From NCBI GenBank assembly GCA_017547205.1, contig JAFYQH010000006.1, positions 1-64,000 of the forward strand: a DNA stretch of 64,000 nucleotides, in the 5' to 3' direction. The number at the start of each line of letters is the position of its first letter. The stretch's first letter is position 1. The notes under the pieces were generated by a model that was not told where the DNA came from, ran no database searches, and saw nothing but the letters and a program-made list of their open reading frames with translations. The DNA comes from Bacteroidaceae bacterium. GTDB taxonomy: Bacteria; Bacteroidota; Bacteroidia; Bacteroidales; Bacteroidaceae. This document shows positions 1 to 8,931 of this stretch, piece by piece. The position numbers and the translations under genes are program-made.

Positions 1-547
1 CCTTCAGCCATTTTTCGGCTCTTTCGATATACCCGAATAGCTCTTCGGTTCTGTTGTCGCGCGGCAACTTTGTTTTGCACTGCTTCTGTTTTACCCATAG
101 AAGTGCATTTCGGCTGTCCGAGTATATCGGCAGGTCTATACCTCTCTGTTTCAGCAATGCCAGTCCATGGACTATTGCCAGGAATTCACCTATGTTGTTG
201 GTTCCGTACATGGGGCCGAAATGGAATATCTCCTCGCCGGTCCCTACATACACACCCCTGTATTCCATCATGCCGGGGTTGCCGCTGCATGCGGCATCAA
301 CGGCAAGCGCATTGCGTATTACAGTCGGGGGCAGTTCCTCTGGATTCCGGCTGCATTTCTCCTTCGTATTGTTGCCAATGTACTGCTGCGGGGATGAACT
401 GTACGCCCTTTGGGCTTCGTCAATGGTGTCGAATGCTTTATAAAGAGCCTGCTTTACACCCTTTATCTGTGTCTGACAATCCTCCCATGAGCGGTATATG
501 CCGGGCTCGATGCCATTCCATACGACATAGAAACGTTTTTTGCCCAT
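1..547 (-). CDS. rnhA: Ribonuclease HI with N-terminal viroplasmin domain (partial, runs off left edge)
   Basis: Cleaves the RNA strand of RNA-DNA hybrids in the cytoplasm (primer removal, R-loops). I translated the minus strand from the ATG at 547: it begins MGKKRFYVVWNG and stays open for 182 residues to the window edge. Residues 4-46 look like the viroplasmin-type hybrid-binding domain found at the N-terminus of many RNase H1 proteins. The catalytic domain starts near residue 78, with Asp84 in VDAACSGNPG, Glu121 in NNIGEF and Asp144 in YSDS, three of the usual four carboxylates. The fourth lies beyond the edge. It is downstream of argS on the same strand, but the argS terminator hairpin lies between them, so it probably has its own transcript or is read through. 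Confidence 0.9.
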   Translation of the reverse strand, partial: MGKKRFYVVWNGIEPGIYRSWEDCQTQIKGVKQALYKAFDTIDEAQRAYSSSPQQYIGNNTKEKCSRNPEELPPTVIRNALAVDAACSGNPGMMEYRGVYVGTGEEIFHFGPMYGTNNIGEFLAIVHGLALLKQRGIDLPIYSDSRNALLWVKQKQCKTKLPRDNRTEELFGYIERAEKWLK

Positions 548-556
548 TAAGTTTTC

Positions 557-592
557 CAAAAATGCGGGTGAGCCGGTAAAACCCGGTCACCC
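557..592 (-). terminator. Intrinsic terminator of argS
   Basis: Read on the minus strand, GGGTGACCGG (complement of 583-592) pairs with CCGGcTCACCC (complement of 566-576, one bulged base). The loop is 6 nt, and the stem is followed by a short T-run (complement of 558-562). It starts 19 bp past the argS stop. Confidence 0.7.
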
Positions 593-610
593 GGTATCCT
601 GTTCCTTATT

Positions 611-2404
611 TTACATTCTCTCCGGAACCTCTATGCCAAGAAGGTTCATTGCAGTCTTGATGACTCTTCCTACATTGCGTGTAAGCAGTATGCGGAACGC
701 CTTAACATCATCATTCTCCTCGCGCAGAATGCTGAAGTCGTGGTAGAACTGGTTGTACTCCTTTGCCAGTTCATACGCATAGTTGGCAATTCCCGAAGGA
801 GAGTAGTCGGTGCCTACCTGCTTCACCACGTTGGGGAACTCGTTGAGCATTCTTATTATACCGCACTCCTTCTCGCTTATAGCTGCAGGGGCTGAGGCTT
901 TCGCAATATCTATTCCGGCTTCATCGGCCTTACGCTCGATAGAGCGTGTGCGTGCATATGTGTACTGTATGAAGGGTCCGGTATTTCCGTTGAAGTCAAT
1001 GGATTCCTTGGGGTTGAAAAGCATGTTCTTGCGCGCATCGACCTTTAGCATGAAGTACTTGAGTGCGCCGAGTCCGATGATGCGGCTTATCTCGGCCTTC
1101 TCCTCCTCGGGCATGTCCTTGAGCTTGCCACCCAACTCTTCCGATGTCTCGCGGGCAGTCCTTATCATCTCGTCCATGAGGTCATCGGCGTCAACTACAG
1201 TACCCTCGCGGCTCTTCATCTTGCCCTCAGGCAACTCGACCATGCCGTATGAGAAGTGCACTAGGCCCTTGCCCCATGAGAATCCCAGTCTGTCGAGCAG
1301 CAGTGATAGAACCTGGAAGTGGTAGTTCTGTTCGTTTCCTACTACGTAAACCATCTTGTCAATGGGGTAGTCGCGGAAACGTAGCTGTGCTGTACCGATA
1401 TCCTGTGTCATGTATACCGATGTTCCGTCGCTCCTGAGCAGGAGCTTTTCGTCAAGTCCGTTCTCTGTAAGGTCGGCCCATACTGACCCATCCTCCCTGC
1501 GGTAGAACTTTCCTTGCTCGAGGCCGCTGAGTACGGTCTCCTTTCCAATAAGATATGTGTCGCTCTCGTAGTATATCTTGTCAAAGTCAACACCCAGGCG
1601 CTTGTATGTCTCGTCAAATCCTTCGTAAACCCAGTTGTTCATCTTTTCCCAGAGTGCACGTACCTCCTTGTCTCCGGCCTCCCACTTGACAAGCATCTCG
1701 CGTGCTTCGGCCATGAGAGGAGATGCCGCTTCGGCTTCCTCTTTTGTCATTCCCTTCTCCATCAATTCATTCAATTCCGCCTTGTAGTGCTTGTCGAATG
1801 CCACATAATAGTCACCGATAAGGTGGTCGCCCTTCTTGCCGCTGCTTGCAGGAGTCTCTCCGTTGCCCCACTTCTGCCACGCGAGCATCGATTTGCATAT
1901 GTGTATTCCTCGGTCATTGACAATGTTTGTCTTTACAACCTTGTTGCCGTTTGCTGCAATGATGTTCGACAGGGCATATCCAAGCAGATTGTTCCTTATG
2001 TGTCCAAGGTGCAGAGGCTTGTTGGTGTTAGGTGACGAGTACTCTACCATAACCAGCGGAGATTCTTCAGTTACGGCTGTAGTGCCCCATTTCTCGGTAG
2101 AATCAATTTTCTTGAGCAACTCAATCCAGTACGAAGGTGAGATAGCTATGTTAAGGAAGCCTTTCACGACGTTGAATGAAGAGATTGCAGGCTGGTTGGC
2201 CTTCAGGTACTCTCCAATCTCCTGAGCTGTCTCCTCAGGACGCTTCTTCGACAGTTGAAGGAATGGAAAGACGACTAATGTAAAATCGCCCTCAAACTCC
2301 TTGCGTGTCTTCTGTAACTGTATCTTCTCTTCGTTGAATTCTGCACCGTACAGGCTCTTGATTGCTTCTACAGTACTTTTTGCCAATGTTGCTTCAATAC
2401 TCAT
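611..2404 (-). CDS. argS: Arginyl-tRNA synthetase
   Basis: Charges tRNA-Arg with arginine using ATP; class I synthetase, cytoplasmic. It is 597 residues long, normal for the family. An N-terminal Arg-tRNA-synthetase domain occupies roughly residues 1-85. The HIGH-type signature is PLHLGH (130-135) and the KMSKS-type loop is KMKSREG (395-401). The C-terminal anticodon-binding helical domain (about residue 480 to the end) closes with GIEVPERM. The start MSIEATLAKS matches the usual N-terminus. It is transcribed from a TAnnTTTG promoter 44-76 bp upstream and ends at the hairpin at 557-592. Confidence 0.97.
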   Translation of the reverse strand: MSIEATLAKSTVEAIKSLYGAEFNEEKIQLQKTRKEFEGDFTLVVFPFLQLSKKRPEETAQEIGEYLKANQPAISSFNVVKGFLNIAISPSYWIELLKKIDSTEKWGTTAVTEESPLVMVEYSSPNTNKPLHLGHIRNNLLGYALSNIIAANGNKVVKTNIVNDRGIHICKSMLAWQKWGNGETPASSGKKGDHLIGDYYVAFDKHYKAELNELMEKGMTKEEAEAASPLMAEAREMLVKWEAGDKEVRALWEKMNNWVYEGFDETYKRLGVDFDKIYYESDTYLIGKETVLSGLEQGKFYRREDGSVWADLTENGLDEKLLLRSDGTSVYMTQDIGTAQLRFRDYPIDKMVYVVGNEQNYHFQVLSLLLDRLGFSWGKGLVHFSYGMVELPEGKMKSREGTVVDADDLMDEMIRTARETSEELGGKLKDMPEEEKAEISRIIGLGALKYFMLKVDARKNMLFNPKESIDFNGNTGPFIQYTYARTRSIERKADEAGIDIAKASAPAAISEKECGIIRMLNEFPNVVKQVGTDYSPSGIANYAYELAKEYNQFYHDFSILREENDDVKAFRILLTRNVGRVIKTAMNLLGIEVPERM

Positions 2405-2447
2405 CTGTTATAATAGTTTTATTGTTTCTTTACTTGTTAATCTTTTG

Positions 2448-2480
2448 CAAAGATACAAACAAACGAGCGAAATAGACAAA
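2448..2480 (-). promoter_or_regulatory. Bacteroidota-type promoter of argS
   Basis: On the minus strand a -33 TTTG (complement of 2477-2480) is followed, after 21 bp, by the -7 box TATCTTTG (complement of 2448-2455). This matches the Bacteroidota consensus TTTG-N19-21-TAnnTTTG. Confidence 0.7.
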
Positions 2481-2689
2481 GCTTGCTTTAGCATTTTGCA
2501 GCGACGACACGAAAAAAGCGTCGTTTGCGACGAAGAAAATTTTAGCTTCCCAGAGGAGTGTTGCCTGCAGCCAGTGTATTTTCGAGGTTTTTCTTCAGAG
2601 ATACGGTTTCATTTGCTTTCTTGCACCTAAATATCGTAAAAACCGTTATAGAATTTTAAATAAAACCCTTTAATGGCAATATGAATGGG

Positions 2690-2716
2690 TTTACTCGGGC
2701 CTTTATATTATCTTTG
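2690..2716 (+). promoter_or_regulatory. Promoter of the rhomboid operon
   Basis: The -7 box TATCTTTG lies at 2709-2716. A TTTA at 2690-2693 serves as a weak -33. The 49-bp leader before the ATG at 2765 contains a small hairpin. Confidence 0.6.
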
Positions 2717-2764
2717 CACGATAAATGCGGTGCAGAACACCGTTTCAATTTACAGTTTTGAGAT

Positions 2765-3493
2765 ATGGACAGAATACCTGTTGTTACTAAAAATCTGCTG
2801 GCGATAAACGTAGTAATGTTTCTCGCCCTGTTCGCCGCTGAAAGGTGGGGAATAGACCTGAATGGCCTGCTTGGGCTTCATTTCTTCGAATCGTCCGAGT
2901 TCTATCCTTTCCAGTTGTTCACATACATGTTCATGCATGCCGGTTTCAGTCACATATTCTTCAATATGTTCGCCCTTTATATGTTCGGGCGTACCCTCGA
3001 ATATGTTTGGGGACCGAAACGTTTTCTCATATACTACGTAGTTGCAGGTGTCGGTGCCGGGCTGCTGCAGGAGGCTGTCGGTTTCCTGCGCTATAGTTCT
3101 ATTGTCGCCGATATGGACCCGCAGGCTGTCTCCATGGTTTTCAGGGAAGGGGCCGAGGCGTTGCGCAAACACATGAATTTTGTGGATCCGTCCATGGCCA
3201 GTCTTAATTTGGTGCTCAATACGCCGACAGTGGGCGCATCGGGTGCTGTGTATGCGATTCTTCTGGGCTTCGGAATGTCGTTCCCTAACGAACGCATGTT
3301 CGTGTTCCCGATTCCCTTCCCCATAAAGGCGAAATATTTTGTGATAGGCTATGCTCTTCTTGAACTCTATCTGGGAGTGGCCGGAACGATGGATGGTATA
3401 GCTCATTTCGCACACCTTGGTGGAATGCTGTTCGGTTTCCTCCTGATTCTCCATTGGCGCAGTAAAGGTAAAATAGGAGGTCCGTATGTTTAG
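2765..3493 (+). CDS. Rhomboid-family intramembrane serine protease
   Basis: A membrane-embedded serine protease that cleaves transmembrane substrates. It is 242 residues with about six hydrophobic segments. The catalytic motif VGASGA places the nucleophile at Ser159, and the general base is His217 in FAHLGG. The MHAGFSHIFFNMFALYMFG segment (58-75) is the conserved His/Asn-containing part of TM2. There is an extended loop (about 110-150) between TM3 and the catalytic TM4. It overlaps the next rhomboid gene by 8 bp, so the two are coupled. The substrate is unknown. Confidence 0.93.
   Translation: MDRIPVVTKNLLAINVVMFLALFAAERWGIDLNGLLGLHFFESSEFYPFQLFTYMFMHAGFSHIFFNMFALYMFGRTLEYVWGPKRFLIYYVVAGVGAGLLQEAVGFLRYSSIVADMDPQAVSMVFREGAEALRKHMNFVDPSMASLNLVLNTPTVGASGAVYAILLGFGMSFPNERMFVFPIPFPIKAKYFVIGYALLELYLGVAGTMDGIAHFAHLGGMLFGFLLILHWRSKGKIGGPYV
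3475..3480 (+). promoter_or_regulatory. Strong Shine-Dalgarno of the second rhomboid gene
   Basis: AGGAGG lies 5 bp before the ATG at 3486, inside the end of the first rhomboid gene. Perfect Shine-Dalgarno sequences are uncommon in Bacteroidota, so it supports this overlapping start and suggests tuned translation of the downstream gene. Confidence 0.65.
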
Positions 3494-4385
3494 TGGATTG
3501 CTGCACAAATTCAGGGAATCGGATATTGTCGTACGCTTTATATACATCAATGTTGCAGTGTACATAATTGCCGTTTCCATCGGTGTTTTTTCGGTACTTT
3601 TCAATGCTGCGCCACTTGCCGGATATGCTGTGCGCTGTCTTGAACTTCCCGCATCCTTGGGGTTGCTTCTTCACAGGCCTTGGACACTTGTGACTTACAT
3701 GTTCCTTCATGAGCATCTTATGCACATCCTTTGGAATATGCTGGCGCTTTACATGTTCGGCAAAGTTTTCCTGAATTTCTATTCGGTGCGCCATTTTGTG
3801 GGAACATATATTATCGGCGGTCTCTTTGGGGGCATGGCATTCATTGTCTCTTACAATATCTTCCCTTATTTCGCCCCTTATGTCAACTCGTCCTGTCTTG
3901 TTGGGGCTTCAGCCTCTGTGCTGGCCATAATCGTCTCCTCGGCAGTACGCAGTCCGGGGTATCGCCTTAATCTTCTCCTCTTCGGCAGTGTCAAGTTATC
4001 GACGCTGGCTATGGTTTCGGTGGTAATATCGTTCCTTATGCTCTCTGGGGAAAATGCCGGCGGTAATTTTGCCCATCTCGGGGGTGCCTTTGCCGGCTGG
4101 CTTATGGCTTTTATGCTTGGCCGGGGAGTGGATGTGACCCTCCTCGTGAACAGGCCGTTGGATTTTCTTGTCTCGATTTTTGGAAAGAAACGGAAACGCA
4201 AATGCAGGAAGGGTAAGTTTACATATTCTGCCTCCTGCGGAGACCGTGCCGGCGATTATGAGTTCAATGCACGGAAAAAAGCGGGCGAGGCCGAAATAGA
4301 CCGCATCCTGGAAAAGATAAAGAAAGGCGGTTATGCCTCTTTAAGTGAGGATGAAAAGAAGAGGCTGTTCGACGCTTCCAAATGA
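3486..4385 (+). CDS. Second rhomboid-family protease with basic linker and C-terminal DUF6576-like tail
   Basis: A 299-residue paralogue of the upstream gene. The catalytic motif is VGASAS, with Ser142; Ala replaces the usual Gly after the serine. The catalytic histidine is His197 in FAHLGG, and LHEHLMHILWNMLALYMFG (74-92) is the TM2 signature. After the last membrane segment (near 210) comes a very basic linker (KKRKRKCRKGK), then a cytoplasmic tail of about 60 residues ending DRILEKIKKGGYASLSEDE. This resembles the short DUF6576 helical domain often appended to Bacteroidota rhomboids. The start is fixed by the AGGAGG 5 bp upstream. An intrinsic terminator follows. Confidence 0.88.
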   Translation: MFSGLLHKFRESDIVVRFIYINVAVYIIAVSIGVFSVLFNAAPLAGYAVRCLELPASLGLLLHRPWTLVTYMFLHEHLMHILWNMLALYMFGKVFLNFYSVRHFVGTYIIGGLFGGMAFIVSYNIFPYFAPYVNSSCLVGASASVLAIIVSSAVRSPGYRLNLLLFGSVKLSTLAMVSVVISFLMLSGENAGGNFAHLGGAFAGWLMAFMLGRGVDVTLLVNRPLDFLVSIFGKKRKRKCRKGKFTYSASCGDRAGDYEFNARKKAGEAEIDRILEKIKKGGYASLSEDEKKRLFDASK

Positions 4386-4401
4386 GTCCGTTCCAATTGT
4401 C

Positions 4402-4429
4402 AATGCCGGCCGTGTGCCGGCATTTTTTT
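4402..4429 (+). terminator. Intrinsic terminator of the rhomboid operon
   Basis: AATGCCGGC (4402-4410) pairs with GCCGGCATT (4416-4424) around a CGTGT loop. A run of seven T follows directly. Confidence 0.85.
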
Positions 4430-4494
4430 GTCATAAATTCCCACAAGCCTATATTTAATACCTTTAAAATAAAGAAAAATGACGAAATGTCGCA

Positions 4495-4521
4495 TTGTTT
4501 AAGAAAAAAGCACTATATTTG
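4495..4521 (+). promoter_or_regulatory. Promoter of secDF
   Basis: The -7 box TATATTTG lies at 4514-4521, with TTG at 4495-4497 as the -33 element. The stretch GTTTAAGAAAA (4497-4507) recurs in the rpsU promoter, see findings. Confidence 0.7.
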
Positions 4522-4569
4522 CGCGATTTTAAGAAAGGAACAAATAAATCATAAATAAAATTTAATAAA

Positions 4570-7422
4570 ATGCAGAACAAAGGATTTGTAAAGTTATTTG
4601 CACTGCTGCTAACCATCGTGTGTCTGATATATCTGTCATTCACCGCGGTTACAAGCTATCATGCCGGCAAAGCCGAGGAGCATCCTCTGGGCAGCCAACA
4701 CTATCTTGATTCAGTTAAGAACAAGAAGGTTTGGCTCGGCATTTATACATATGAGCAGTGCCGTGAGTTGGAAATTGGCCTTGGTCTTGACCTCAAGGGT
4801 GGTATGAATGTGATAATGGAGGTTTCAGTACCCGATATTATCAAGTCTCTGTCAGGAAACAAGAGCGATTATGCATTCAATGCAGCTATTCAAAGTGCCC
4901 GTATGGCATCTTTGAAGGGCGACGATGTGGTTTCGGCTTTCATCAACTCTTTCAATGAGGTTGATACTACAGGTCGCAGTCTTTCTTCCCTGTTTGCTAC
5001 ACATGCCCTCAAGGATAAGGTAAAGCCTAACTCTACCGATGCCGAGGTAAGGAAGGTGCTTGACAGCGAAATCAAGAGCGCAGTCGACAACTCATTCAAT
5101 GTATTGCGCTCACGTATCGACCGCTTTGGTGTTGCACAGCCCAATATCCAGTCACTTGAAGGCGGTATTGGCCGTATCATGATTGAGCTCCCGGGTGTGA
5201 AAGAGCCGGACCGTGTACGCAAGCTTCTCGAGGGCTCTGCAAACCTTGAGTTCTGGGAAACATTTACAGCACAGGAGATCAACAGCACTGTTCTTCCGTC
5301 TCTTATCGACCTTGGTGCAGCACTCTCAAGCGATTCTACCAACAGCATGCTCAAGAGCCTCAAGAGCGTATATGAGTTCAAGGACAAGAACGGTTATTCT
5401 GGTGCATCTCTCAGTGTGGTTGCTTTGGCTCACTACAGCGATACTGCTGCTATCAATGCCATGATTGCTTCTGAAGAGGCAAAGCGACTTCTTCCAAGAG
5501 ACCTCCGTCTCATGTGGAGTGTAGAGGCTCATGACAATGACTCTACAGGCACACATTTCGAACTTAACGCTCTCCGCAGTTCAGGCCGTGGTGGCAATGC
5601 AGCCCTTGAGGGTGATGTGGTTGCCGATGCTTCTGCCGGATATGACCAGAACAACCGTCCTTGCGTAGACATGCAGATGAATGCCGAGGGTGCAAGAAAA
5701 TGGGCCGCTCTGACAAGAAAGAACGTTCAGAAGGCTGTTGCCATTGTTCTTGACGGTTATGTATACAGTGCACCTACAGTACAGAACGAGATTCCTAACG
5801 GCCGTTCACAGATATCAGGTAACTTCACAATCGAGGCTACTCAGGACTTGGCCAATGTCCTCCGTTCCGGTAAGATGGCTGCACCAGCTCGTATTGTTCA
5901 GGAAGAGGTTGTCGGCCCGTCACTCGGTCAGGCATCCATCAATCAGGGTATCATGTCATTCATCGTGGCATTTGTACTCCTTATGATATACATGTGCGCG
6001 ATATACGGTGTTATTCCGGGTTCTGTTGCAAACCTCGCATTGTTGCTCAACCTCTTCTTCACAATGGGTATCCTTGCTTCGTTCCAGGCCGCTTTGACAA
6101 TGTCAGGAATTGCGGGTATCGTGTTGACATTGGGTATGGCTGTCGATGCAAACGTGCTTATCTATGAGCGCGCTAAGGAGGAACTCCGTGCCGGCAAGAA
6201 TGTGCGTCTTGCGCTTTCTGACGGTTACAAGAATGCTTTCTCTGCAATCTTCGACTCTAACTTCACATCAATCATAACAGGTATTATCCTGTTTAATTTC
6301 GGTACAGGTCCTATCAAGGGCTTCGCTACCACATTGATTATTGGTCTTGTATGTTCATTCTTTACAGCGGTGTTCGTTACACGCGTTATTTATGAGCACT
6401 TCATGAACAAGGGCAAGTGGGGTAACCTTACATTTACGACAAAATTGTCCGAGAACCTGATGAGAGAGCCGAAGTACAACTTCTTGAAGTCTTCAAAGAC
6501 TGCAGGTGTAGTTTTCGCTATCATCGCTGTTCTGATGGTCGGTTCATTTGTAGTGCGCGGTCTTAGCCAGAGCATCGACTTTACCGGTGGACGTAACTTT
6601 GTAGTCCAGTTCGAGAAAGAGGTAGAGCCCGAGACTGTACGCGATCTCCTCAAGCAGAAGATTACAGAAGATAATGTACAGGCCATTGCACTCGGTACAG
6701 ACGGCAAGACAATCCGTGTGTCTACCAACTATATGATCAACGATACTGCAAACGTTGCTGACGAGAAGATCGAAACCTTCCTTTACAATGCATTCATGGA
6801 GGGCGGCCTCTTGAGCAAAGGTCTTTCTTTGGAGACATTCCGCGATTACGAGAACCGCGATGGTGGCTCAATCATTCAGTCACAGAAGGTTGGTCCTAGC
6901 ATAGCCGAGGATATTCGTGACGGTGCGATAGTATCGGTTATCTTGGCGCTTATTGCAATCTTCCTGTACATCCTTGTACGTTTCCGCAATGTTGCCTACA
7001 GTATCGGTTCAATCTTAGCATTGGGTCTTGATGTTCTCATGATCATCGGTTGCTATTCACTGCTTTACGGTGTTCTGCCAATGTCATTGGAGGTTGACCA
7101 GACATTCATCGGTGCTATCCTTACCGCTATCGGTTACTCAATCAATGATAAGGTGGTTGTCTTTGACCGTATACGTGAGTTCACTGGTCTTTATCCCAAG
7201 CATGACAAGTACGAGCTCTTCAACAATTCTTTGAATACAACACTTGCTCGTACAATAAATACATCGATAAGTACACTTATTGTACTGCTCTGTATCTTTG
7301 TACTCGGTGGAGACAGCATCCGCAGCTTCTCGTTCGCGATGATTCTCGGTGTGGTATTCGGTACACTCTCTTCATTGTTCGTGGCAGCTCCTATTGCTTA
7401 CCGCGTAATGCGCAAGAAGTAA
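4570..7422 (+). CDS. secDF: Protein translocase subunit SecDF (fused SecD-SecF)
   Basis: Uses the proton-motive force to pull preproteins across the inner membrane after SecYEG/SecA. The 950 residues contain both halves. SecD comprises TM1 (about 7-28), the LGLDLKGGMN motif (71-80), a large periplasmic P1 domain, and the DANVLIYERAKEELR block near residue 525. SecF starts near residue 645, has the DFTGGRNFVVQFE motif, and contains the VVVFDRIRE block near residue 860. A fused SecDF of this length is usual in Bacteroidota. It is a single-gene transcript: its own promoter lies about 50 bp upstream and a strong two-way terminator follows. Confidence 0.97.
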   Translation: MQNKGFVKLFALLLTIVCLIYLSFTAVTSYHAGKAEEHPLGSQHYLDSVKNKKVWLGIYTYEQCRELEIGLGLDLKGGMNVIMEVSVPDIIKSLSGNKSDYAFNAAIQSARMASLKGDDVVSAFINSFNEVDTTGRSLSSLFATHALKDKVKPNSTDAEVRKVLDSEIKSAVDNSFNVLRSRIDRFGVAQPNIQSLEGGIGRIMIELPGVKEPDRVRKLLEGSANLEFWETFTAQEINSTVLPSLIDLGAALSSDSTNSMLKSLKSVYEFKDKNGYSGASLSVVALAHYSDTAAINAMIASEEAKRLLPRDLRLMWSVEAHDNDSTGTHFELNALRSSGRGGNAALEGDVVADASAGYDQNNRPCVDMQMNAEGARKWAALTRKNVQKAVAIVLDGYVYSAPTVQNEIPNGRSQISGNFTIEATQDLANVLRSGKMAAPARIVQEEVVGPSLGQASINQGIMSFIVAFVLLMIYMCAIYGVIPGSVANLALLLNLFFTMGILASFQAALTMSGIAGIVLTLGMAVDANVLIYERAKEELRAGKNVRLALSDGYKNAFSAIFDSNFTSIITGIILFNFGTGPIKGFATTLIIGLVCSFFTAVFVTRVIYEHFMNKGKWGNLTFTTKLSENLMREPKYNFLKSSKTAGVVFAIIAVLMVGSFVVRGLSQSIDFTGGRNFVVQFEKEVEPETVRDLLKQKITEDNVQAIALGTDGKTIRVSTNYMINDTANVADEKIETFLYNAFMEGGLLSKGLSLETFRDYENRDGGSIIQSQKVGPSIAEDIRDGAIVSVILALIAIFLYILVRFRNVAYSIGSILALGLDVLMIIGCYSLLYGVLPMSLEVDQTFIGAILTAIGYSINDKVVVFDRIREFTGLYPKHDKYELFNNSLNTTLARTINTSISTLIVLLCIFVLGGDSIRSFSFAMILGVVFGTLSSLFVAAPIAYRVMRKK

Positions 7423-7439
7423 CGAAAATATAATATTCC

Positions 7440-7477
7440 ATAAATGAGGGGCACCGGTCGGTGCCCCTCATTTATTT
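7440..7477. terminator. Bidirectional terminator between secDF and the DUF2851 gene
   Basis: A 16-bp near-perfect stem has arms 7440-7455 and 7460-7475 and a four-base GGTC loop. It is flanked by A/T on both sides, so it can end secDF (plus) and the convergent DUF2851 transcript (minus). Confidence 0.9.
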
Positions 7478-7541
7478 GTATGTATTGCTGTTTGATCTTC
7501 TTACACGCCAAGATACATTTCGGCCGCTGTTCCATTGATGG

Positions 7542-8831
7542 TTATTCTGTAGCCAGTCTTCTTTTTATATAATGATATGCAAAGTGGCAGTTCTTGCAGT
7601 TGCATGTCGAGCAGTACTTTTTGCTTAACTGCAGTAATGCCTGTGAATCGGCTGCACACTTGACCGAGATGCCCTGCTCCCTCCAACGTTTTATAATACT
7701 GTTCTCCTCGCTTTTCATCAGGTATAGGAAGTCTTCGGCCTTGTTGCATAGGCTAGTGTCACTGTGTCGTTTGCCATATATGAACAGTGTGGGGACAATG
7801 GCATTTATAATCACTATGTCGCAGTGCCGTTCCTTCATTGGCGGGTTTCCGCATGTTTCTGTTCCTCCGAAGCATGTATGGTTCTGCCAGTATCCGTTCA
7901 GCGATGTTTCCAGAAGCTTGCGCAGCCCCATGGTGGTATCGCATGAGGATATGTTGCTCATGCTTACTTTCTGATTGTGGTATATGGCCGCCAGTCTTGC
8001 TATTCTCAAGTGCGGTGTCGCATTGGATGTGCCCCATGATCTGAAGTCCATCGGCTCAAGCCCGAATTTCTTGGAGAGGAACATGTATTCGTTCAACAGC
8101 CCGTTGAAGTAACTGCTCTTGAGAGCTGCTTCCCTGTAGTAGTGAGGGATGCTTTCGGGGTTCAGCAGTCCTGCCTGTCCGAACATTATCGCTTCGACTT
8201 GCATGATGTTGTCGCGGTGCTTTCCCAGTGCCTGCATATCGAGTCTGTTTGCCCATAGCTCAAAGACGTTACCCTGTATGCCGAATCCGAAGCTTCTTGC
8301 AATGGTCCTGAATAGCGTGTCATCCCAAATCATTCCGCAGGCATTGAGGGTGCTCCCGATCTTACGGGCTTTCTCTTCAATACGCTCTACAAGCAGTCTC
8401 GACAGCAGACTGTGCAGTACGATATTGTCAAGTTTCGATACCTCATCCGTGCATGGCAACCGATGACCGTGCCGTTCCATGGCTTCGTATTCCTCTTCAA
8501 GGTCCTTGGCGCATTTAATTTGCAGCCAATTTGCCGTACCTTCTTCCACCGTTGCTGTATGGATGTTGTTGGTGGTAACATGGAGGATTGCGTTGCTGTG
8601 TAAATCGTTGACAGTACTGTGATTCTTCTCCAAACGATTCTCTCTGTCGTGGAGTATGATGTTGCCGTTGTACATCCGATCCCCGATTCTTACCTTGGCA
8701 TTGTTTACGGTGTTGCTTCCGTTTTCCAATGTCCCATAGTCGATAATCTCCAACTCTTTGCCGTTAGTTGTGTATAGCTTACGGCTCTTGAGAAGCTTTT
8801 TTTGCCAGATATAGAATATTATTCCGCTCAT
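7542..8831 (-). CDS. DUF2851 family protein
   Basis: Function unknown; the family is almost restricted to Bacteroidota. I chose the ATG at 8831, giving 429 residues starting MSGIIFYIWQKKLL, because family members begin with a similar YIW/YVWKHKLF segment. An upstream in-frame ATG at 8882 would add 17 residues without resemblance. Recognisable blocks are VIDYG-type text near 30, NIILHDRENR, ARSFGFGIQGNVFELWA, KHRDNIMQVEAIMFGQAGLL, PHLRIARLAAIYH and TAADSQALLQL-like text near the end. A C-terminal cysteine cluster (YCSTCNCKNCHF) may bind metal. It is 100 bp downstream of the PgpH-like gene on the same strand and is probably co-transcribed with it. Confidence 0.85.
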   Translation of the reverse strand: MSGIIFYIWQKKLLKSRKLYTTNGKELEIIDYGTLENGSNTVNNAKVRIGDRMYNGNIILHDRENRLEKNHSTVNDLHSNAILHVTTNNIHTATVEEGTANWLQIKCAKDLEEEYEAMERHGHRLPCTDEVSKLDNIVLHSLLSRLLVERIEEKARKIGSTLNACGMIWDDTLFRTIARSFGFGIQGNVFELWANRLDMQALGKHRDNIMQVEAIMFGQAGLLNPESIPHYYREAALKSSYFNGLLNEYMFLSKKFGLEPMDFRSWGTSNATPHLRIARLAAIYHNQKVSMSNISSCDTTMGLRKLLETSLNGYWQNHTCFGGTETCGNPPMKERHCDIVIINAIVPTLFIYGKRHSDTSLCNKAEDFLYLMKSEENSIIKRWREQGISVKCAADSQALLQLSKKYCSTCNCKNCHFAYHYIKRRLATE

Positions 8832-8931
8832 GACCAATGTGGATTTTGGGAGCTGTGTAATTTGACAAACTGCCGGAATCAAAGGGGCCGGGACGGTTAG
8901 GTGCCATTCTGAAATTCTGCTCCTTGAATAA

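Larger units (their letters stand above)
2405..2764. other. Divergent intergenic region between argS and the rhomboid pair
   Basis: No credible gene. It holds the argS promoter (2448-2480, minus) and the promoter of the rhomboid genes (2690-2716, plus). A small hairpin (CGGTG-CAGAA-CACCG, near 2728-2742) lies in the presumed 5' leader of the rhomboid transcript. I see no function in 2490-2680. Confidence 0.6.

Noticed and set aside
2750..3604. 284-codon open frame on the minus strand
   Set aside because: Antisense to the rhomboid genes and rich in His/Arg/Thr, with no domain.
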